The position numbers and the translations under genes were made by a program. The notes beneath the pieces were generated by a model that saw nothing but the letters and a program-made list of their open reading frames with translations, ran no database searches and was not told the DNA's origin. From assembly GCF_020171655.1 (NCBI RefSeq), contig NZ_JAIVAC010000003.1, forward strand, positions 124,001 through 188,000: 64,000 bases of DNA, written 5' to 3'. Source of the stretch: Exiguobacterium aestuarii (lineage in GTDB: Bacteria > Bacillota > Bacilli > Exiguobacteriales > Exiguobacteriaceae). Positions 40,886-50,797 of the stretch are shown piece after piece (the stretch's first letter is position 1; each line of letters starts with the position of its first letter).

Positions 40886-42247
40886 TCATGACGTCGATTG
40901 AAGCGTCCCGAAGCGACGGACAATCCACACTAGTCGGAGGAATAATAAGACCGCTCCAGCAGCCAGTCCTGCAATCAACCCAATCCAATAGCCATCCGGT
41001 CCAAATCCAGCATGCTCCGCCAACACATAACCGAGTGGTAAGCCGATGACCCAATAGGCGACGAGAGAGAGAACTAACGTAATGTTGACGTCTTTGAAGC
41101 CTCGTAAAATCCCTTGAATCGGTGCGGCGACAGCATCTGATAACTGGAAGAACACGGCGAAAATCATGAAGTGTGCCGCAAGGTCCACGACTGTCGGGTC
41201 ATTCGTATAAATGGCTGCGACGCGTTCGTTTTGCCAAAATAAGAAAGCACCCGAGAAGATGGAGACACCTAGACAAAGCGAAATCCCAATCTTCGCATAT
41301 CGAACGGCGTCCTGTAGTCGTTTCGCACCAAGTTCATACCCGACGACAATCGTCAACGCGCTCGATGCCGACAACGGGAGCATGTACACAAACGACGCAA
41401 AGTTAATGGCCGCTTGGTGTGCCGCGACGATTTGGTCACCGTATGAGCTAAGCAGTAGCGTGACTGCCGCAAAGATGCTGACCTCGGCGAAGATCGCTAG
41501 CCCGATTGGTGTCCCGAGTTGTAACAACTCTTTTTGTCTGAGCCAAACGATTCGCTCTGATGTCCGTAAGAACTTGTACTCGCGGAACGGTTTTCCGTTT
41601 CGGACGAAAAAGAATGCCATGAAAAAGAGCAACCAATAGGTGATGCTCGAGGCGATTCCTGCTCCGACGCCACCGTACGCCGGAATCCCGAGTTTTCCAA
41701 AGATGAAGATGTAATTTAATCCGACATTAATGGGTAACCCTAATAGTATGAGGATCATCGAGACCCTCGTCTTGCCAAGCGCATCCATGAGCGTGCGAAG
41801 CACGTTGAACAAGAACATCGGCAAGACACCGAAACCAAGCGCAAGTAAGTATTGGGTCGCGGTTCGCTTCCCTTCCGTACTAAGCCCCATCCCTTCGATT
41901 GCGAGTGGCACGAGGAAAGACCCTAATGTCAGCGTGATTACACTGAGCATGATGGCTAAGTAGATGCCTTGAAATAGCGTACGTTGAATTTGTTGACGGT
42001 CCCGCGCGCCGAGCGCTTGTGACACGATTGGAGCAACTGCCAACAAGATTCCGCTAAGCCCGGTGTAAACGGGCATCCAAAGACTCGAACCGACACCGAC
42101 GCCAGCCAAGTCGACGGCGCCTGCGCGTCCGGACATGACGGTATCAAAAAAGCTAATCAAATAAAAAGACACTTGCGTAACTAGGATTGGAAAGAAAATC
42201 GTAAAGAACAGTTTGATTTTTTCGTTTAATGAATGTGTTTGGTACAT
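40886..42247 (-). CDS. MATE family multidrug/Na+ antiporter
   Basis: The 453-residue protein has 12 transmembrane helices and MATE signatures in both halves (FFDTVMSGRAGAVDLAGVGVG; VGYELGAKRLQDA; PIQGILRGFKDVN). It resembles NorM/MdtK-type exporters of cationic compounds. The ATG at 42247 has AGGG 6 bases upstream; a TTG two codons earlier is less likely. It is divergent from the CHAD gene with only 39 bp between starts. Confidence 0.88.
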   Translation of the reverse strand: MYQTHSLNEKIKLFFTIFFPILVTQVSFYLISFFDTVMSGRAGAVDLAGVGVGSSLWMPVYTGLSGILLAVAPIVSQALGARDRQQIQRTLFQGIYLAIMLSVITLTLGSFLVPLAIEGMGLSTEGKRTATQYLLALGFGVLPMFLFNVLRTLMDALGKTRVSMILILLGLPINVGLNYIFIFGKLGIPAYGGVGAGIASSITYWLLFFMAFFFVRNGKPFREYKFLRTSERIVWLRQKELLQLGTPIGLAIFAEVSIFAAVTLLLSSYGDQIVAAHQAAINFASFVYMLPLSASSALTIVVGYELGAKRLQDAVRYAKIGISLCLGVSIFSGAFLFWQNERVAAIYTNDPTVVDLAAHFMIFAVFFQLSDAVAAPIQGILRGFKDVNITLVLSLVAYWVIGLPLGYVLAEHAGFGPDGYWIGLIAGLAAGAVLLFLRLVWIVRRFGTLQSTS

Positions 42248-42286
42248 GGACAACCCTCATCTCTTTTTCAGAAAGGAAACAATATC

Positions 42287-43060
42287 ATGAATCAACGGCA
42301 TGCAGAAAAACTTAAATTTGAACTGTTAGAAACGTGGAACACGTTTAACCATTACGTGACCGAGGCCCTCTCGTTCAACAATTCCGAGGACATTCATCGC
42401 GCCCGCGTTCATTTACGAAAGCTGATCACGTTCATGCAGATCTTTGAGACGAAGCCCGCGACGTTCCGGCAACTCAAACAATTGATGGAGGCACTCGGTC
42501 ATGTCCGTGACCTCGATGTCCTCATCGAACAATTTGATGTAAAAACAGAGCTCGACGAAGTATTTCTACAAACCATGGAAAAACAACGGGCCATCGAACG
42601 GACCATTCTCTCGACACGAGTCAGTGAAAAGATGACTCCCTCACTCGACCAACAAATTCGTCGTTTCATCGGCGGACCGTTGTTTCGTGCGCTTAAAAAA
42701 ACGAACGCCTCTCCGATGTTAGAAAAGGCGAAAAGCGAACGCAAACAACGAATTCGCATCTATCATGAACAATCGAGTGGAAAAGAACAAATCGAAGCGC
42801 TCCATAAGGTTCGCTTAGCCGTGAAACGTGAACGATACTTGCATGAATATTTGTTAAACTACGAGTCGGACGCGTCAATCGACACCGTCCGTACGTTAAA
42901 AAAGATGCAAACCGAACTCGGTGAGATGAATGACCATGATCAACTGTTGAAGCGTTGGCTGGCCTTCACCCCTCCTACCGACCTGCAATCCCCGTACGAC
43001 AAAAAAATTGAAGTCTTACAGCAAGAACTTGATGAATCCGTGAAGCACCTATCAATTTAA
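42287..43060 (+). CDS. CHAD domain protein (polyphosphate-binding)
   Basis: The 257-residue helical protein has repeated conserved His/Arg/Lys motifs of the CHAD domain (DIHRARVHLRKLITFMQIF, GHVRDLDVLI, LHKVRLAVKRERYLHEYL, GEMNDHDQLL). CHAD domains bind polyphosphate granules. No CYTH triphosphatase domain is attached. AAAGGA precedes the ATG. Its last 4 bases overlap the end of the convergent glutaminase gene. Confidence 0.85.
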   Translation: MNQRHAEKLKFELLETWNTFNHYVTEALSFNNSEDIHRARVHLRKLITFMQIFETKPATFRQLKQLMEALGHVRDLDVLIEQFDVKTELDEVFLQTMEKQRAIERTILSTRVSEKMTPSLDQQIRRFIGGPLFRALKKTNASPMLEKAKSERKQRIRIYHEQSSGKEQIEALHKVRLAVKRERYLHEYLLNYESDASIDTVRTLKKMQTELGEMNDHDQLLKRWLAFTPPTDLQSPYDKKIEVLQQELDESVKHLSI

Positions 43061-43998
43061 CGCGATGTATACCGTTCAATCAATAGTTCGAGCAACTTCA
43101 TCCCCGCAATCGAATTCCCTTTTGAATCAAGCGCCGGACCGAAGATGCCAAACCCGACGTTATTCAAATCTAGTTCGTGGTTTCCGACTGCTAAAATCGC
43201 ACCTGACACCCCGCTCTTGCCGGGAAGTCCGACACGGACGGCGAACTCGCCTGATGCATCGTACATGCCACATGTCGTCATGATGGCTTTGACGATCCGG
43301 ACGACACGACGGGGAATCAATTCTTCACCTGTCTCCGGGTCTTCCCCGTTCCCTGCGAAGACACGCCCGATTCGCGCCAAGTCAAAACAATCGATTTCAA
43401 TGGCACATTGTTTCGTATATACGTCGATAATCTCATCGACGTCTCCTTCTACAATTCCATGATGGCGCATGAAATAGAGGAGTGCGCGATTCAAGTCGGT
43501 CGTCTCGTATTCAGAGCGAGCGACTTTTTCATCGTACGTAATCTCCTCTACGGGTCGATTCAACAAGGTCGCTAAAAATTGGCGGAACTGATAAATCTTT
43601 AAGTCAGCCGTCTCCCCTAAAATCATACTCGTCACCGCTAACGCCCCTGCATTGATCATCGGATTCAGTGGTTTTGAGGGGACCGTTTCCTCGAGTTTCG
43701 CGATCGAGTTGAACGCATCACCCGTCGGTTCCATCCCCACTTTTGAAAACACATAGTCTTCCCCAAATTCCATCAGCACATAACAAAGCGTCAGCGCCTT
43801 CGATACACTTTGAATCGTAAACTTGTGATGAACGTCCCCAGCGTGAATATACGTACCGTCCGGCAAACAAATCGCCACCCCGAGTAAATCGTTTTTCACA
43901 TGCGCCAGTTCTGGGATGTAGTCCGCCACTTTCCCCTGAGCCGTATACGGACGACACTCATCAATCAAGTGGTTCAACTGTTGTTCGAGTACATTCAT
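43057..43998 (-). CDS. glsA: Glutaminase
   Basis: The 313-residue beta-lactamase-fold glutaminase has the catalytic SVSK motif (KFTIQSVSKALTLCY), PSKPLNPMINAGAL, and GKSGVSGAILAV near the C-terminus. It hydrolyses glutamine to glutamate and ammonia. The start has GAGGTG 5 bases upstream. Its stop overlaps the convergent CHAD gene, with no room for a terminator between them. Confidence 0.94.
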   Translation of the reverse strand: MNVLEQQLNHLIDECRPYTAQGKVADYIPELAHVKNDLLGVAICLPDGTYIHAGDVHHKFTIQSVSKALTLCYVLMEFGEDYVFSKVGMEPTGDAFNSIAKLEETVPSKPLNPMINAGALAVTSMILGETADLKIYQFRQFLATLLNRPVEEITYDEKVARSEYETTDLNRALLYFMRHHGIVEGDVDEIIDVYTKQCAIEIDCFDLARIGRVFAGNGEDPETGEELIPRRVVRIVKAIMTTCGMYDASGEFAVRVGLPGKSGVSGAILAVGNHELDLNNVGFGIFGPALDSKGNSIAGMKLLELLIERYTSR

Positions 43999-44046
43999 TC
44001 GATCACCTCATGTTCCATCAAATTTCAACCGGGTCATCTTATCATA

Positions 44047-44211
44047 TTACCCGTCTGGCGGTCCATCTTCTTTATACCACTCTTCATCCGCCCAAATCAC
44101 CGGTGGACTTTCTTCATCCCCGACCAATTTTTCCCCATGCCGATTCATCGTCACAATAAAACCAACCACACCTGACACAATGACAGTCGCGATAATGATG
44201 AAAGCCATCAT
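44047..44211 (-). CDS. Small single-pass membrane protein
   Basis: The 54-codon frame starts MMAFIIIATVIVSGVVGFIV. It has one transmembrane helix and an acidic, Pro/Trp-containing tail ending KEDGPPDG. AAAGGGG lies 8 bases before the ATG. I do not recognise a family. It sits upstream of glsA on the same strand and may be cotranscribed. Confidence 0.6.
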   Translation of the reverse strand: MMAFIIIATVIVSGVVGFIVTMNRHGEKLVGDEESPPVIWADEEWYKEDGPPDG

Positions 44212-44326
44212 TTCATCGTCCCCTTTCGAATTCGTGACAAATTTGTCTAGAACTCCGTGACACTTATCCTATGTCTGCGTCTATATTCTCGGTACCGTTA
44301 ATACGACAAGAACTTTACAGAAATGG

Positions 44327-45691
44327 GTGAATCGATTGAATCAAATCGCAATTATCGGAGGTGGCATCGCCGGGCTGGCCGCAGCACATTATGCTAAAGA
44401 AGCCGGCGCACACGTCACACTGTTCGAGGCACAGGATCGTCTCGGCGGAAAAATCAAAACCATCTATCGAGATGGATTTACGTTAGAGACCGGGCCGGAC
44501 GGTTATATGGCGCGTAAGCCGACCTTGACGTCTCTCATTACCGACCTCGGCCTTGAGGACCAACTCGTTCGTTCTAAAACCGGGACCTCTTACATTTACG
44601 TACGTCAACAACTGAGACAAATGCCAGCCGGATCGGTCATGGGTATTCCGACCAAGTTTTGGCCGATGGTAAAAACGGATCTCTTTACGTGGAGAGGGAA
44701 ATTTCGTGCAGGACTCGACCTTGTCATTCCGCGTGTGTATGAAGGAGAGGACATCTCGCTCGACCGCTTCTTTCGGACGAGACTCGGATCAGAAGTCGTC
44801 GACACGATGATCGAGCCCCTTCTGTCCGGGATTTATAACGGAACGCTCGACGATATGAGCATCGAGTCTACTTTCCCTCAGTTTATCACGATTGAACAAA
44901 AAACTCGCAGTCTGATTCTCGGTATGAAAGCACTCACGCCCCCTTCTCAGGCTGGAGTGAAACCGTCTGAGACCGGAAAGTTTTTATCGCTCGATCAAGG
45001 ACTCGGTGCACTCGTCGAGGCACTCCGTCCTTCCATTGACCGTCTCGTACTGAAGACAATCGTCAAGTCCGTAAGACCGCATGAAATCACATTGGCGGAT
45101 GGAACGGTCGAGCAGTTTGACGGGATCATTCTTGCGACTTCCCCAAACATGCTCGGGCCGTTACTCGGTTTTCCGGAAGCCGAGAGTTTGTCGACTCGTA
45201 AGCGAACGTCCTCAATGACCGTTCTTGCCGCATTCGACGTATCAGAAGTCGATGCGCTAGACGGGACAGGTTACGTCATCGCCAAGTCTGAAGGTAACGC
45301 TTTGACCGCTTGCAGTTGGATGCATAAGAAGTGGCCACATATGGCACCTGAAGGGAAAGCGTTGATTCGGATGTATATCGGTTCTGATTATGTTTCCTCT
45401 TTGTTGCACGAAGATGATGATACGATTGCGACATTTGCCTTGCACGAACTCCGCCGTATTCAACAAGTCGGGACACCACTTTTCACGAAAGTCGAACGTC
45501 ACGTTCAAACGATGCCCCAATATGAGGTCGGACATAAACAAGATGTCCGCGCCTTTGAAGAAGCACTCGCGAAGTGGGACGGGGTCGAGGCGTGTGGCGC
45601 CATTCTCCATGGGGTTGGCTTACCAGATTGTGTCGATTCCGCAAAACAAGCAGTCAACAACCTGAAACTCAAACAGGTGGTGACGGTATGA
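44327..45691 (+). CDS. hemY: Coproporphyrinogen III/protoporphyrinogen oxidase (HemY/CgoX)
   Basis: The 454-residue flavoenzyme has the FAD-binding IIGGGIAGLAAAHYAKE, DRLGGKIKT and ETGPDGYMARKP. A C-terminal GVGLPDCVDSAKQAV completes the FAD site. In Firmicutes this family oxidises coproporphyrinogen III to coproporphyrin III. The rest of the hem operon is not adjacent. The start is uncertain (GTG at 44327 or TTG at 44336; neither has a strong ribosome site). The TGA overlaps the next ATG. Confidence 0.87.
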   Translation: MNRLNQIAIIGGGIAGLAAAHYAKEAGAHVTLFEAQDRLGGKIKTIYRDGFTLETGPDGYMARKPTLTSLITDLGLEDQLVRSKTGTSYIYVRQQLRQMPAGSVMGIPTKFWPMVKTDLFTWRGKFRAGLDLVIPRVYEGEDISLDRFFRTRLGSEVVDTMIEPLLSGIYNGTLDDMSIESTFPQFITIEQKTRSLILGMKALTPPSQAGVKPSETGKFLSLDQGLGALVEALRPSIDRLVLKTIVKSVRPHEITLADGTVEQFDGIILATSPNMLGPLLGFPEAESLSTRKRTSSMTVLAAFDVSEVDALDGTGYVIAKSEGNALTACSWMHKKWPHMAPEGKALIRMYIGSDYVSSLLHEDDDTIATFALHELRRIQQVGTPLFTKVERHVQTMPQYEVGHKQDVRAFEEALAKWDGVEACGAILHGVGLPDCVDSAKQAVNNLKLKQVVTV

Positions 45692-46770
45692 AACACATCG
45701 ACTATAACGAGAACCCGTTTATCGTCATTTGGGAAGTGACACGTGCTTGCGCTCTCTCCTGTGTCCATTGCCGGGCCGAGGCACAGTTTCATCGATACGA
45801 AAATGAACTCGACACGGAAGAAGGGAAGGCACTCATTCGCGACACTCACGCGATGGACAATCCAATTCTCGTCTTCACAGGTGGAGATCCCCTCATGCGC
45901 GAAGATTTGTTTGAATTGACTGCGTACGCCTCATCTCTCGGGATGCGTGTCTCGATGACACCCTCTGCCACACCCCGCGTCACCCGTGACGCTGTGAAAC
46001 GGGCAAAAGCTGCCGGGTTGTCACGTTGGGCGTTTTCCATCGACGGTCCGGATGCGCAGACACACGATTACTTTAGAGGAACACGCGGCAGTTTCGACCG
46101 TACCATCCGAGGAATCTCCTACTTCCGAGAAGAAGGCATGTCGTTTCAAATCAACACGACGGTGACCGAATATAACGTCGATCGCTTACCTGAAATGGCA
46201 AAACTCGTGGAGTCCCTCGGCGTATCGGTCTGGACGCTCTTTTTCCTTGTGCCGACCGGGCGAGGATCTCTGTTACAACCCATTTCTCCCGAGCGACATG
46301 AAGAGGTGCTGAAGTGGGCGTTCTCGTTACAAGAGACGGCGCCATTTATCATCTCGACGACGGAAGCCCAGTTTTATCGACGGGTGGCACGACAAGAAAA
46401 TCAACGGCGAAAATCAGAGGGACTCCCTCCGATTGGGCATCCCCATGATGATTTGGCAAAGGCACCTCGCGGAACGAATGACGGGAACGGGTTTGTCTTT
46501 ATCTCGCACACAGGTGACGTCCAACCTTCTGGATTTTTACCGATTCTTTGCGGGAATGTCAGAACGACACCACTCGCCGATATTTATCGTCATCATCCGA
46601 TCTTCAAAGCGTTGCGTGATCCGGATAGTCATCACGGAAAGTGCGGATATTGCGAATATCGTTATCTATGTGGTGGTTCGCGGGCCAGAGCCTATGCGGT
46701 TACTGGTGATTATAAGGAGGCAGAACCGTACTGCATCTATCAGCCAGAACGTCCTCTCGTTTCACAATAA
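45688..46770 (+). CDS. Radical SAM/SPASM domain protein, heme-related family
   Basis: The 360-residue protein has the radical-SAM cluster CALSCVHC near residue 22 and FTGGDPLMREDLF. A C-terminal SPASM-like region follows with cysteines in ILCGNV, CGYCEYRYLCGG and a final YC. It resembles the AhbC/AhbD/NirJ-like group and the TIGR04053-type proteins often found near heme genes. It is translationally coupled to the upstream oxidase gene (ATGA overlap, AGGTGG site), which supports a role in tetrapyrrole metabolism. The reaction is unknown. Confidence 0.82.
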   Translation: MKHIDYNENPFIVIWEVTRACALSCVHCRAEAQFHRYENELDTEEGKALIRDTHAMDNPILVFTGGDPLMREDLFELTAYASSLGMRVSMTPSATPRVTRDAVKRAKAAGLSRWAFSIDGPDAQTHDYFRGTRGSFDRTIRGISYFREEGMSFQINTTVTEYNVDRLPEMAKLVESLGVSVWTLFFLVPTGRGSLLQPISPERHEEVLKWAFSLQETAPFIISTTEAQFYRRVARQENQRRKSEGLPPIGHPHDDLAKAPRGTNDGNGFVFISHTGDVQPSGFLPILCGNVRTTPLADIYRHHPIFKALRDPDSHHGKCGYCEYRYLCGGSRARAYAVTGDYKEAEPYCIYQPERPLVSQ

Positions 46771-46842
46771 AGATTCCCATTTATTTCCTCACAGTGTAAG
46801 ATGAGACTATATGAATCTGATGGTGAGAAGGGAGTCATGTAG

Positions 46843-47145
46843 GTGCAGTCATTACCAATCGATGGATTGTTTTATATTGGGCTAGGTGCGATTTTTGTCG
46901 TTACGACTTTATTGGGATTTGGAATCAAGCGGTGGACGAAACAAGGTTTGTTGGGGTTTTATACGCTACTCGCAACGAGTCTTGGCTTATTCTTTTGGTT
47001 ACTGCTCTGGTTTCAGGAAGCGACCCGCGCCACATTTATGGGAACAATCCCGTGGGTACTCAACTTATTTTTCGGAACGGTGCTCTATCTCATTTTTATA
47101 GGTGTCAGTTTTCTGCTTTTCAGACGAAAGCGTCGGCATACATAA
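46843..47145 (+). CDS. Small membrane protein, three helices, unknown
   Basis: The 100-residue protein has hydrophobic helices at about 8-27, 36-56 and 68-92 and a very basic C-terminus (FRRKRRHT). I do not recognise it. It starts at GTG 8 bases after AAGGGAG and ends at a bidirectional terminator. It may be cotranscribed with the radical SAM gene, 72 bp upstream. Confidence 0.6.
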   Translation: MQSLPIDGLFYIGLGAIFVVTTLLGFGIKRWTKQGLLGFYTLLATSLGLFFWLLLWFQEATRATFMGTIPWVLNLFFGTVLYLIFIGVSFLLFRRKRRHT

Positions 47146-47174
47146 AAGAGGAATCCAATTTTGGATTCCTCTTT
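47145..47174. terminator. Bidirectional terminator
   Basis: AAAGAGGAATCC pairs perfectly with GGATTCCTCTTT around AATTTT, between the small membrane protein gene and clpB. Confidence 0.85.
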
Positions 47175-47176
47175 CC

Positions 47177-49768
47177 TTATGCATTGACCGTCGATGGACG
47201 TAACGTCAATTCCCCGTTCTCGACATCGATGACGACCGTTTGACCATCTTCGACATCCCCGGCTAAGATGCTTCGGGCAAGTTTCGTCTCGATTGTCCGT
47301 TGCACGTAACGGTTGATTGGACGGGCACCGAATTGAGGTTCGTACGCTTCATCGGCGACGAACGTTTTTGCTGCGTCTGTGATCTCGATATGAATCGAGC
47401 GCGTCGTGAGTCGTTCGCTCATTCGTCCGACCGCTTTCTCGACGATTTGACCGATTTGATCTTTCGTGAGCGGATGGAACAGAATCGTTTCATCAACCCG
47501 GTTCAAGAACTCAGGACGGAAATGGCGGCGAAGCTTCTCGAGTACTTGGCGCTCCTCATCTTCATCAATCACACCGTCTCTCGCTGCTTCGAGCAAAATG
47601 TCTGCCCCGATGTTCGACGTCATGATGACGATTGTATTTTTAAAATCGACGATGCGCCCGTGCGAATCGGTCAATCGACCATCATCGAGCAGTTGCAACA
47701 AGATGTTGAAGACGTCCGGATGTGCCTTCTCGACCTCATCGAGTAAAAGAACCGAGTACGGGTTACGGCGAACCGCTTCCGTCAACTGTCCGCCTTCCTC
47801 ATACCCGATATAGCCAGGAGGTGCACCGACAAGTCGTGATACGGCATGTTTCTCCATATATTCACTCATATCGAGTCGAACGATATGGTCTTCCGAATCA
47901 AACATTGCTTCTGCGAGCGCCTTCCCGAGTTCCGTTTTCCCGACACCAGTCGGCCCAAGGAAGAGGAAGGAACCGATTGGACGGTTCGGATCTTTGATTC
48001 CGGCGCGAGCACGAATGACCGCGTCACTGACTAAACGAATCGCGTCATCTTGACCGAAGACACGCTTGTGTAAAACCGCTTCTAAGTTGAGCAGTTTATC
48101 CCGCTCTCCTTCTGTCAGTTTCGTCACCGGGATGCCGGTCCATTTTGAGACGACCTCAGCGATTTCTTCTTCCGTCACTTCTTCCCGCACGAGTTCGCGT
48201 GTCACCGAACTCGCCAACTGTTCCGCTTCTTCTAGTTCGCGCTCGAGCTCTGGGATTCGTCCATATTTCAACTCTGAGGCCCGGTTCAAGTCGTAGCGAC
48301 TTTCTGCCTCTTGTAACTCGAGGCGTACCTTTTCGAGGTCTCCACGGATTTGCTGCACGCGGTGCGTCGACTCTTTCTCATTCTCCCAACGGAGACGTAA
48401 CGAGTCAGACTGTTCACGGAGCGATGCCAATTCTTGTTGGAGTGCTTCGAGTCGTTTCATGGAAGCTGCATCGCTCTCTTTTTTAAGCGCTGCCTCTTCG
48501 ATTTCAAGTTGCATAACCCGACGAACCAACTCATCGAGTTCAGCCGGCATCGATTCCATCTCTGTCCGAATCATCGCACACGACTCGTCGACGAGGTCAA
48601 TCGCCTTGTCCGGCATGAAGCGGTCTGTGATATAACGATTTGACAAGACAGCCGCTGCAACGAGGGCGTTATCGTGGATGCGTACCCCGTGGTGAATCTC
48701 GAAGCGTTCTTTTAAGCCGCGCAAGATTGAAACCGTATCCTCAACGTCCGGTTCAGCGACGAGCACTTGTTGGAAACGCCGCTCCAGAGCAGGGTCTTTT
48801 TCGATATATTGGCGATACTCATCTAGCGTTGTCGCACCGATACAGTGCAGCTCACCTCGGGCGAGCATCGGTTTTAACATGTTCCCGGCATCCATCGAAC
48901 CTTCCGATTTTCCTGCCCCGACAATTGTATGCAATTCATCGATGAAGAGGATGATTGTACCTTCCGCCTCTTTCACTTCAGACAAGACCGCTTGAAGACG
49001 CTCCTCAAACTCACCACGGTATTTCGCACCGGCGACAAGCGAGCTCATATCGAGGCTGAAGATCGTTTTGTCTTTCAAGCTCTCCGGTACGTCACCCCGG
49101 ACGATTCGTTGAGCGAGTCCCTCGACGATTGCAGTCTTCCCGACACCTGGTTCCCCGATGAGGACCGGGTTGTTTTTCGTTTTCCGACTCAAAATCCGGA
49201 TGACGCGACGAATCTCACTATCGCGTCCAATGACCGGATCGATTTTCCCAGTCTTCACTTCTTGAATGAGGTCTCGTCCGTATTTCGTCAAGACGTCATA
49301 CGTCGCTTCAGGCGACTTCGACGTGATCCGACGATTACCTCGTACGGCGACGAGCGCCTCACGGAGTCGGTCTTCTGTGACCCCTTTTCGCTCGAGCATC
49401 GCCTGTGCCTGACTACTGTTCAACAAGATGCCGAGTAAGATATGTTCGACCGATACGTATTCATCGTTCATCCCTGTCGCTTCCCGCTCCGCCGTCGTTA
49501 GAACGTTCAGCAAAGAAGCCGAAATCATCGGTGTCGTCGGGTTTTGAAGTTTTGGTGCATTTCTTAAAGAAAGCGCGACTTCGCCTTCAATCTCAGACAC
49601 GTTGATTTCCATTTTTTGAAACAGCAACGGTGCGATCCCGTCCGTCTGTGAAATCATGGACGCCAAGACATGCCACTCATTGATTTCACTATGATGATAT
49701 TGTTTCGCTAACGCCTGTGAACTGACAATGCATTCATGTGCTTTATCTGTAAAACGATTAAAGTCCAT
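47177..49768 (-). CDS. clpB: ClpB protein disaggregase
   Basis: The 863-residue Hsp100 ATPase has an N-domain ([13 protein letters not shown]), a first AAA module with Walker [11 protein letters not shown], and a long coiled-coil middle domain (about 400-530). The second AAA module has [10 protein letters not shown]. It resolves aggregates with DnaK/DnaJ. The ATG at 49768 has AAGGAGG 7 bases upstream; a GTG just before it is less likely. It follows a dnaJ-like gene by 19 bp under one CtsR-controlled promoter. Confidence 0.96.
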   Translation of the reverse strand: MDFNRFTDKAHECIVSSQALAKQYHHSEINEWHVLASMISQTDGIAPLLFQKMEINVSEIEGEVALSLRNAPKLQNPTTPMISASLLNVLTTAEREATGMNDEYVSVEHILLGILLNSSQAQAMLERKGVTEDRLREALVAVRGNRRITSKSPEATYDVLTKYGRDLIQEVKTGKIDPVIGRDSEIRRVIRILSRKTKNNPVLIGEPGVGKTAIVEGLAQRIVRGDVPESLKDKTIFSLDMSSLVAGAKYRGEFEERLQAVLSEVKEAEGTIILFIDELHTIVGAGKSEGSMDAGNMLKPMLARGELHCIGATTLDEYRQYIEKDPALERRFQQVLVAEPDVEDTVSILRGLKERFEIHHGVRIHDNALVAAAVLSNRYITDRFMPDKAIDLVDESCAMIRTEMESMPAELDELVRRVMQLEIEEAALKKESDAASMKRLEALQQELASLREQSDSLRLRWENEKESTHRVQQIRGDLEKVRLELQEAESRYDLNRASELKYGRIPELERELEEAEQLASSVTRELVREEVTEEEIAEVVSKWTGIPVTKLTEGERDKLLNLEAVLHKRVFGQDDAIRLVSDAVIRARAGIKDPNRPIGSFLFLGPTGVGKTELGKALAEAMFDSEDHIVRLDMSEYMEKHAVSRLVGAPPGYIGYEEGGQLTEAVRRNPYSVLLLDEVEKAHPDVFNILLQLLDDGRLTDSHGRIVDFKNTIVIMTSNIGADILLEAARDGVIDEDEERQVLEKLRRHFRPEFLNRVDETILFHPLTKDQIGQIVEKAVGRMSERLTTRSIHIEITDAAKTFVADEAYEPQFGARPINRYVQRTIETKLARSILAGDVEDGQTVVIDVENGELTLRPSTVNA

Positions 49769-49787
49769 CACGATTCCTCCTTATTCA

Positions 49788-50657
49788 TTAACGTTCGATT
49801 TGCTCATAAACAGAACGGTACGTCTCATCAAGAGGCAAGTCGACCTCGAGTTGGACGAATAAGTCCGACCGCACCTTCGAGCCGGTCATGACACCGCGAC
49901 CCGGAATCCGCATCCGTTGTCCCGGACGGCTTCCCGGTTTCACTTTCAACTTCACCCGTCCTCCGTCGAGCGTGGCAATGATGACGCTCGCTCCGTCTAA
50001 AAAGTCGAGCGGACGCAATCGTTTCACTGTCACGATATGCTCTCCTTCACGACGATACGTATCGTCATCCGCAAAGTGAAGCTCGACGTATACATCTCCT
50101 CGGTTCCCCGATTGTCCGACGCGACTTCCTTTTCCTTTTAACCGCAATTTTTGACCTTCATAGGCACCTTGTGGAATCTTGACGTTCACCGTGCCAGTCT
50201 GAAGGCGAAGGCTCACTTTTGACTCTTTCGTCAATTGACTGAGCGGGATGTTGACACGTACAGTCTCATCCAAGTCTTCCTCGACCGCTTGATCAAAGAA
50301 GCTTCCGAACATATCTTCAAATCCGAAAGTTCGCGAGGTCGTACGCGATCCGCCTCCGAATTGTCGGAATAGATCTTCGAACTGCGACGAGCCTTCCCCG
50401 TAAGTCTCTCCACCGCCTCCGAATCCTTGTCCGAACGACGGTCCATCCGGGCTACCGTATCGGTCATAATTCGCTTTTTTCTCTGGGTCACTCAATACGT
50501 CAAACGCTTCCTGGACCGACTTGAATCGATCTTGTGCGCCAGGGTCTTTATTGACGTCCGGATGGTACTGTTTCGCCAATTTCCGGTATGCACGTTTAAT
50601 CTCTTGTTCGGTTGCTCCTTTTGAGACACCGAGCTCGTCGTAATAGTTTTTAGCCAT
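49788..50657 (-). CDS. DnaJ-class co-chaperone without zinc finger (CbpA-like)
   Basis: The 289-residue type-II J protein has an N-terminal J domain (AYRKLAKQYHPDVNKDPG, with HPD), a G/F-rich linker (about 72-110) and two C-terminal substrate-binding beta domains. It lacks the CxxCxGxG zinc-finger repeats of DnaJ. It recruits substrates to DnaK and here is paired with clpB in one operon, a sensible disaggregation module. Confidence 0.92.
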   Translation of the reverse strand: MAKNYYDELGVSKGATEQEIKRAYRKLAKQYHPDVNKDPGAQDRFKSVQEAFDVLSDPEKKANYDRYGSPDGPSFGQGFGGGGETYGEGSSQFEDLFRQFGGGSRTTSRTFGFEDMFGSFFDQAVEEDLDETVRVNIPLSQLTKESKVSLRLQTGTVNVKIPQGAYEGQKLRLKGKGSRVGQSGNRGDVYVELHFADDDTYRREGEHIVTVKRLRPLDFLDGASVIIATLDGGRVKLKVKPGSRPGQRMRIPGRGVMTGSKVRSDLFVQLEVDLPLDETYRSVYEQIER

Positions 50658-50700
50658 ATGGATTCACCTCACCTATCCCTTTCCCGTTTCTGTTAACTCT

Positions 50701-50729
50701 ATTCTACTCAATTGGTCAAATAAGGTCAA
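50701..50729 (-). promoter_or_regulatory. Promoter of the dnaJ-like/clpB operon
   Basis: On the minus strand TTGACC (50724-50729) and TAGAAT (50701-50706) are exactly 17 bases apart. Confidence 0.75.
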
Positions 50730-50730
50730 A
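50714..50730. promoter_or_regulatory. CtsR operator
   Basis: GGTCAAA-TAA-GGTCAAA is a perfect CtsR heptamer direct repeat with 3-base spacing. It overlaps the -35 box and spacer of the dnaJ-like/clpB promoter, so heat stress (CtsR loss) should induce the operon. Confidence 0.85.
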
Positions 50731-50754
50731 GATATTCCTTTCACTTTTCATACG

Positions 50755-50792
50755 AAAAAAAGAAGAGATTCGTTTCAAAAAACGAATCTCTT
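50755..50792 (-). terminator. Terminator after camS
   Basis: AAGAGATTCGTTT pairs with AAACGAATCTCTT around a short loop, followed by TTTTTTTCG on the minus strand. Confidence 0.8.
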
Positions 50793-50797
50793 CTCGA

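Noticed and set aside
48929-49438. 169-codon open frame antisense to clpB
   Set aside because: Lies wholly within the conserved clpB coding region, low-complexity Asp/Phe/Arg-rich product, no Shine-Dalgarno.
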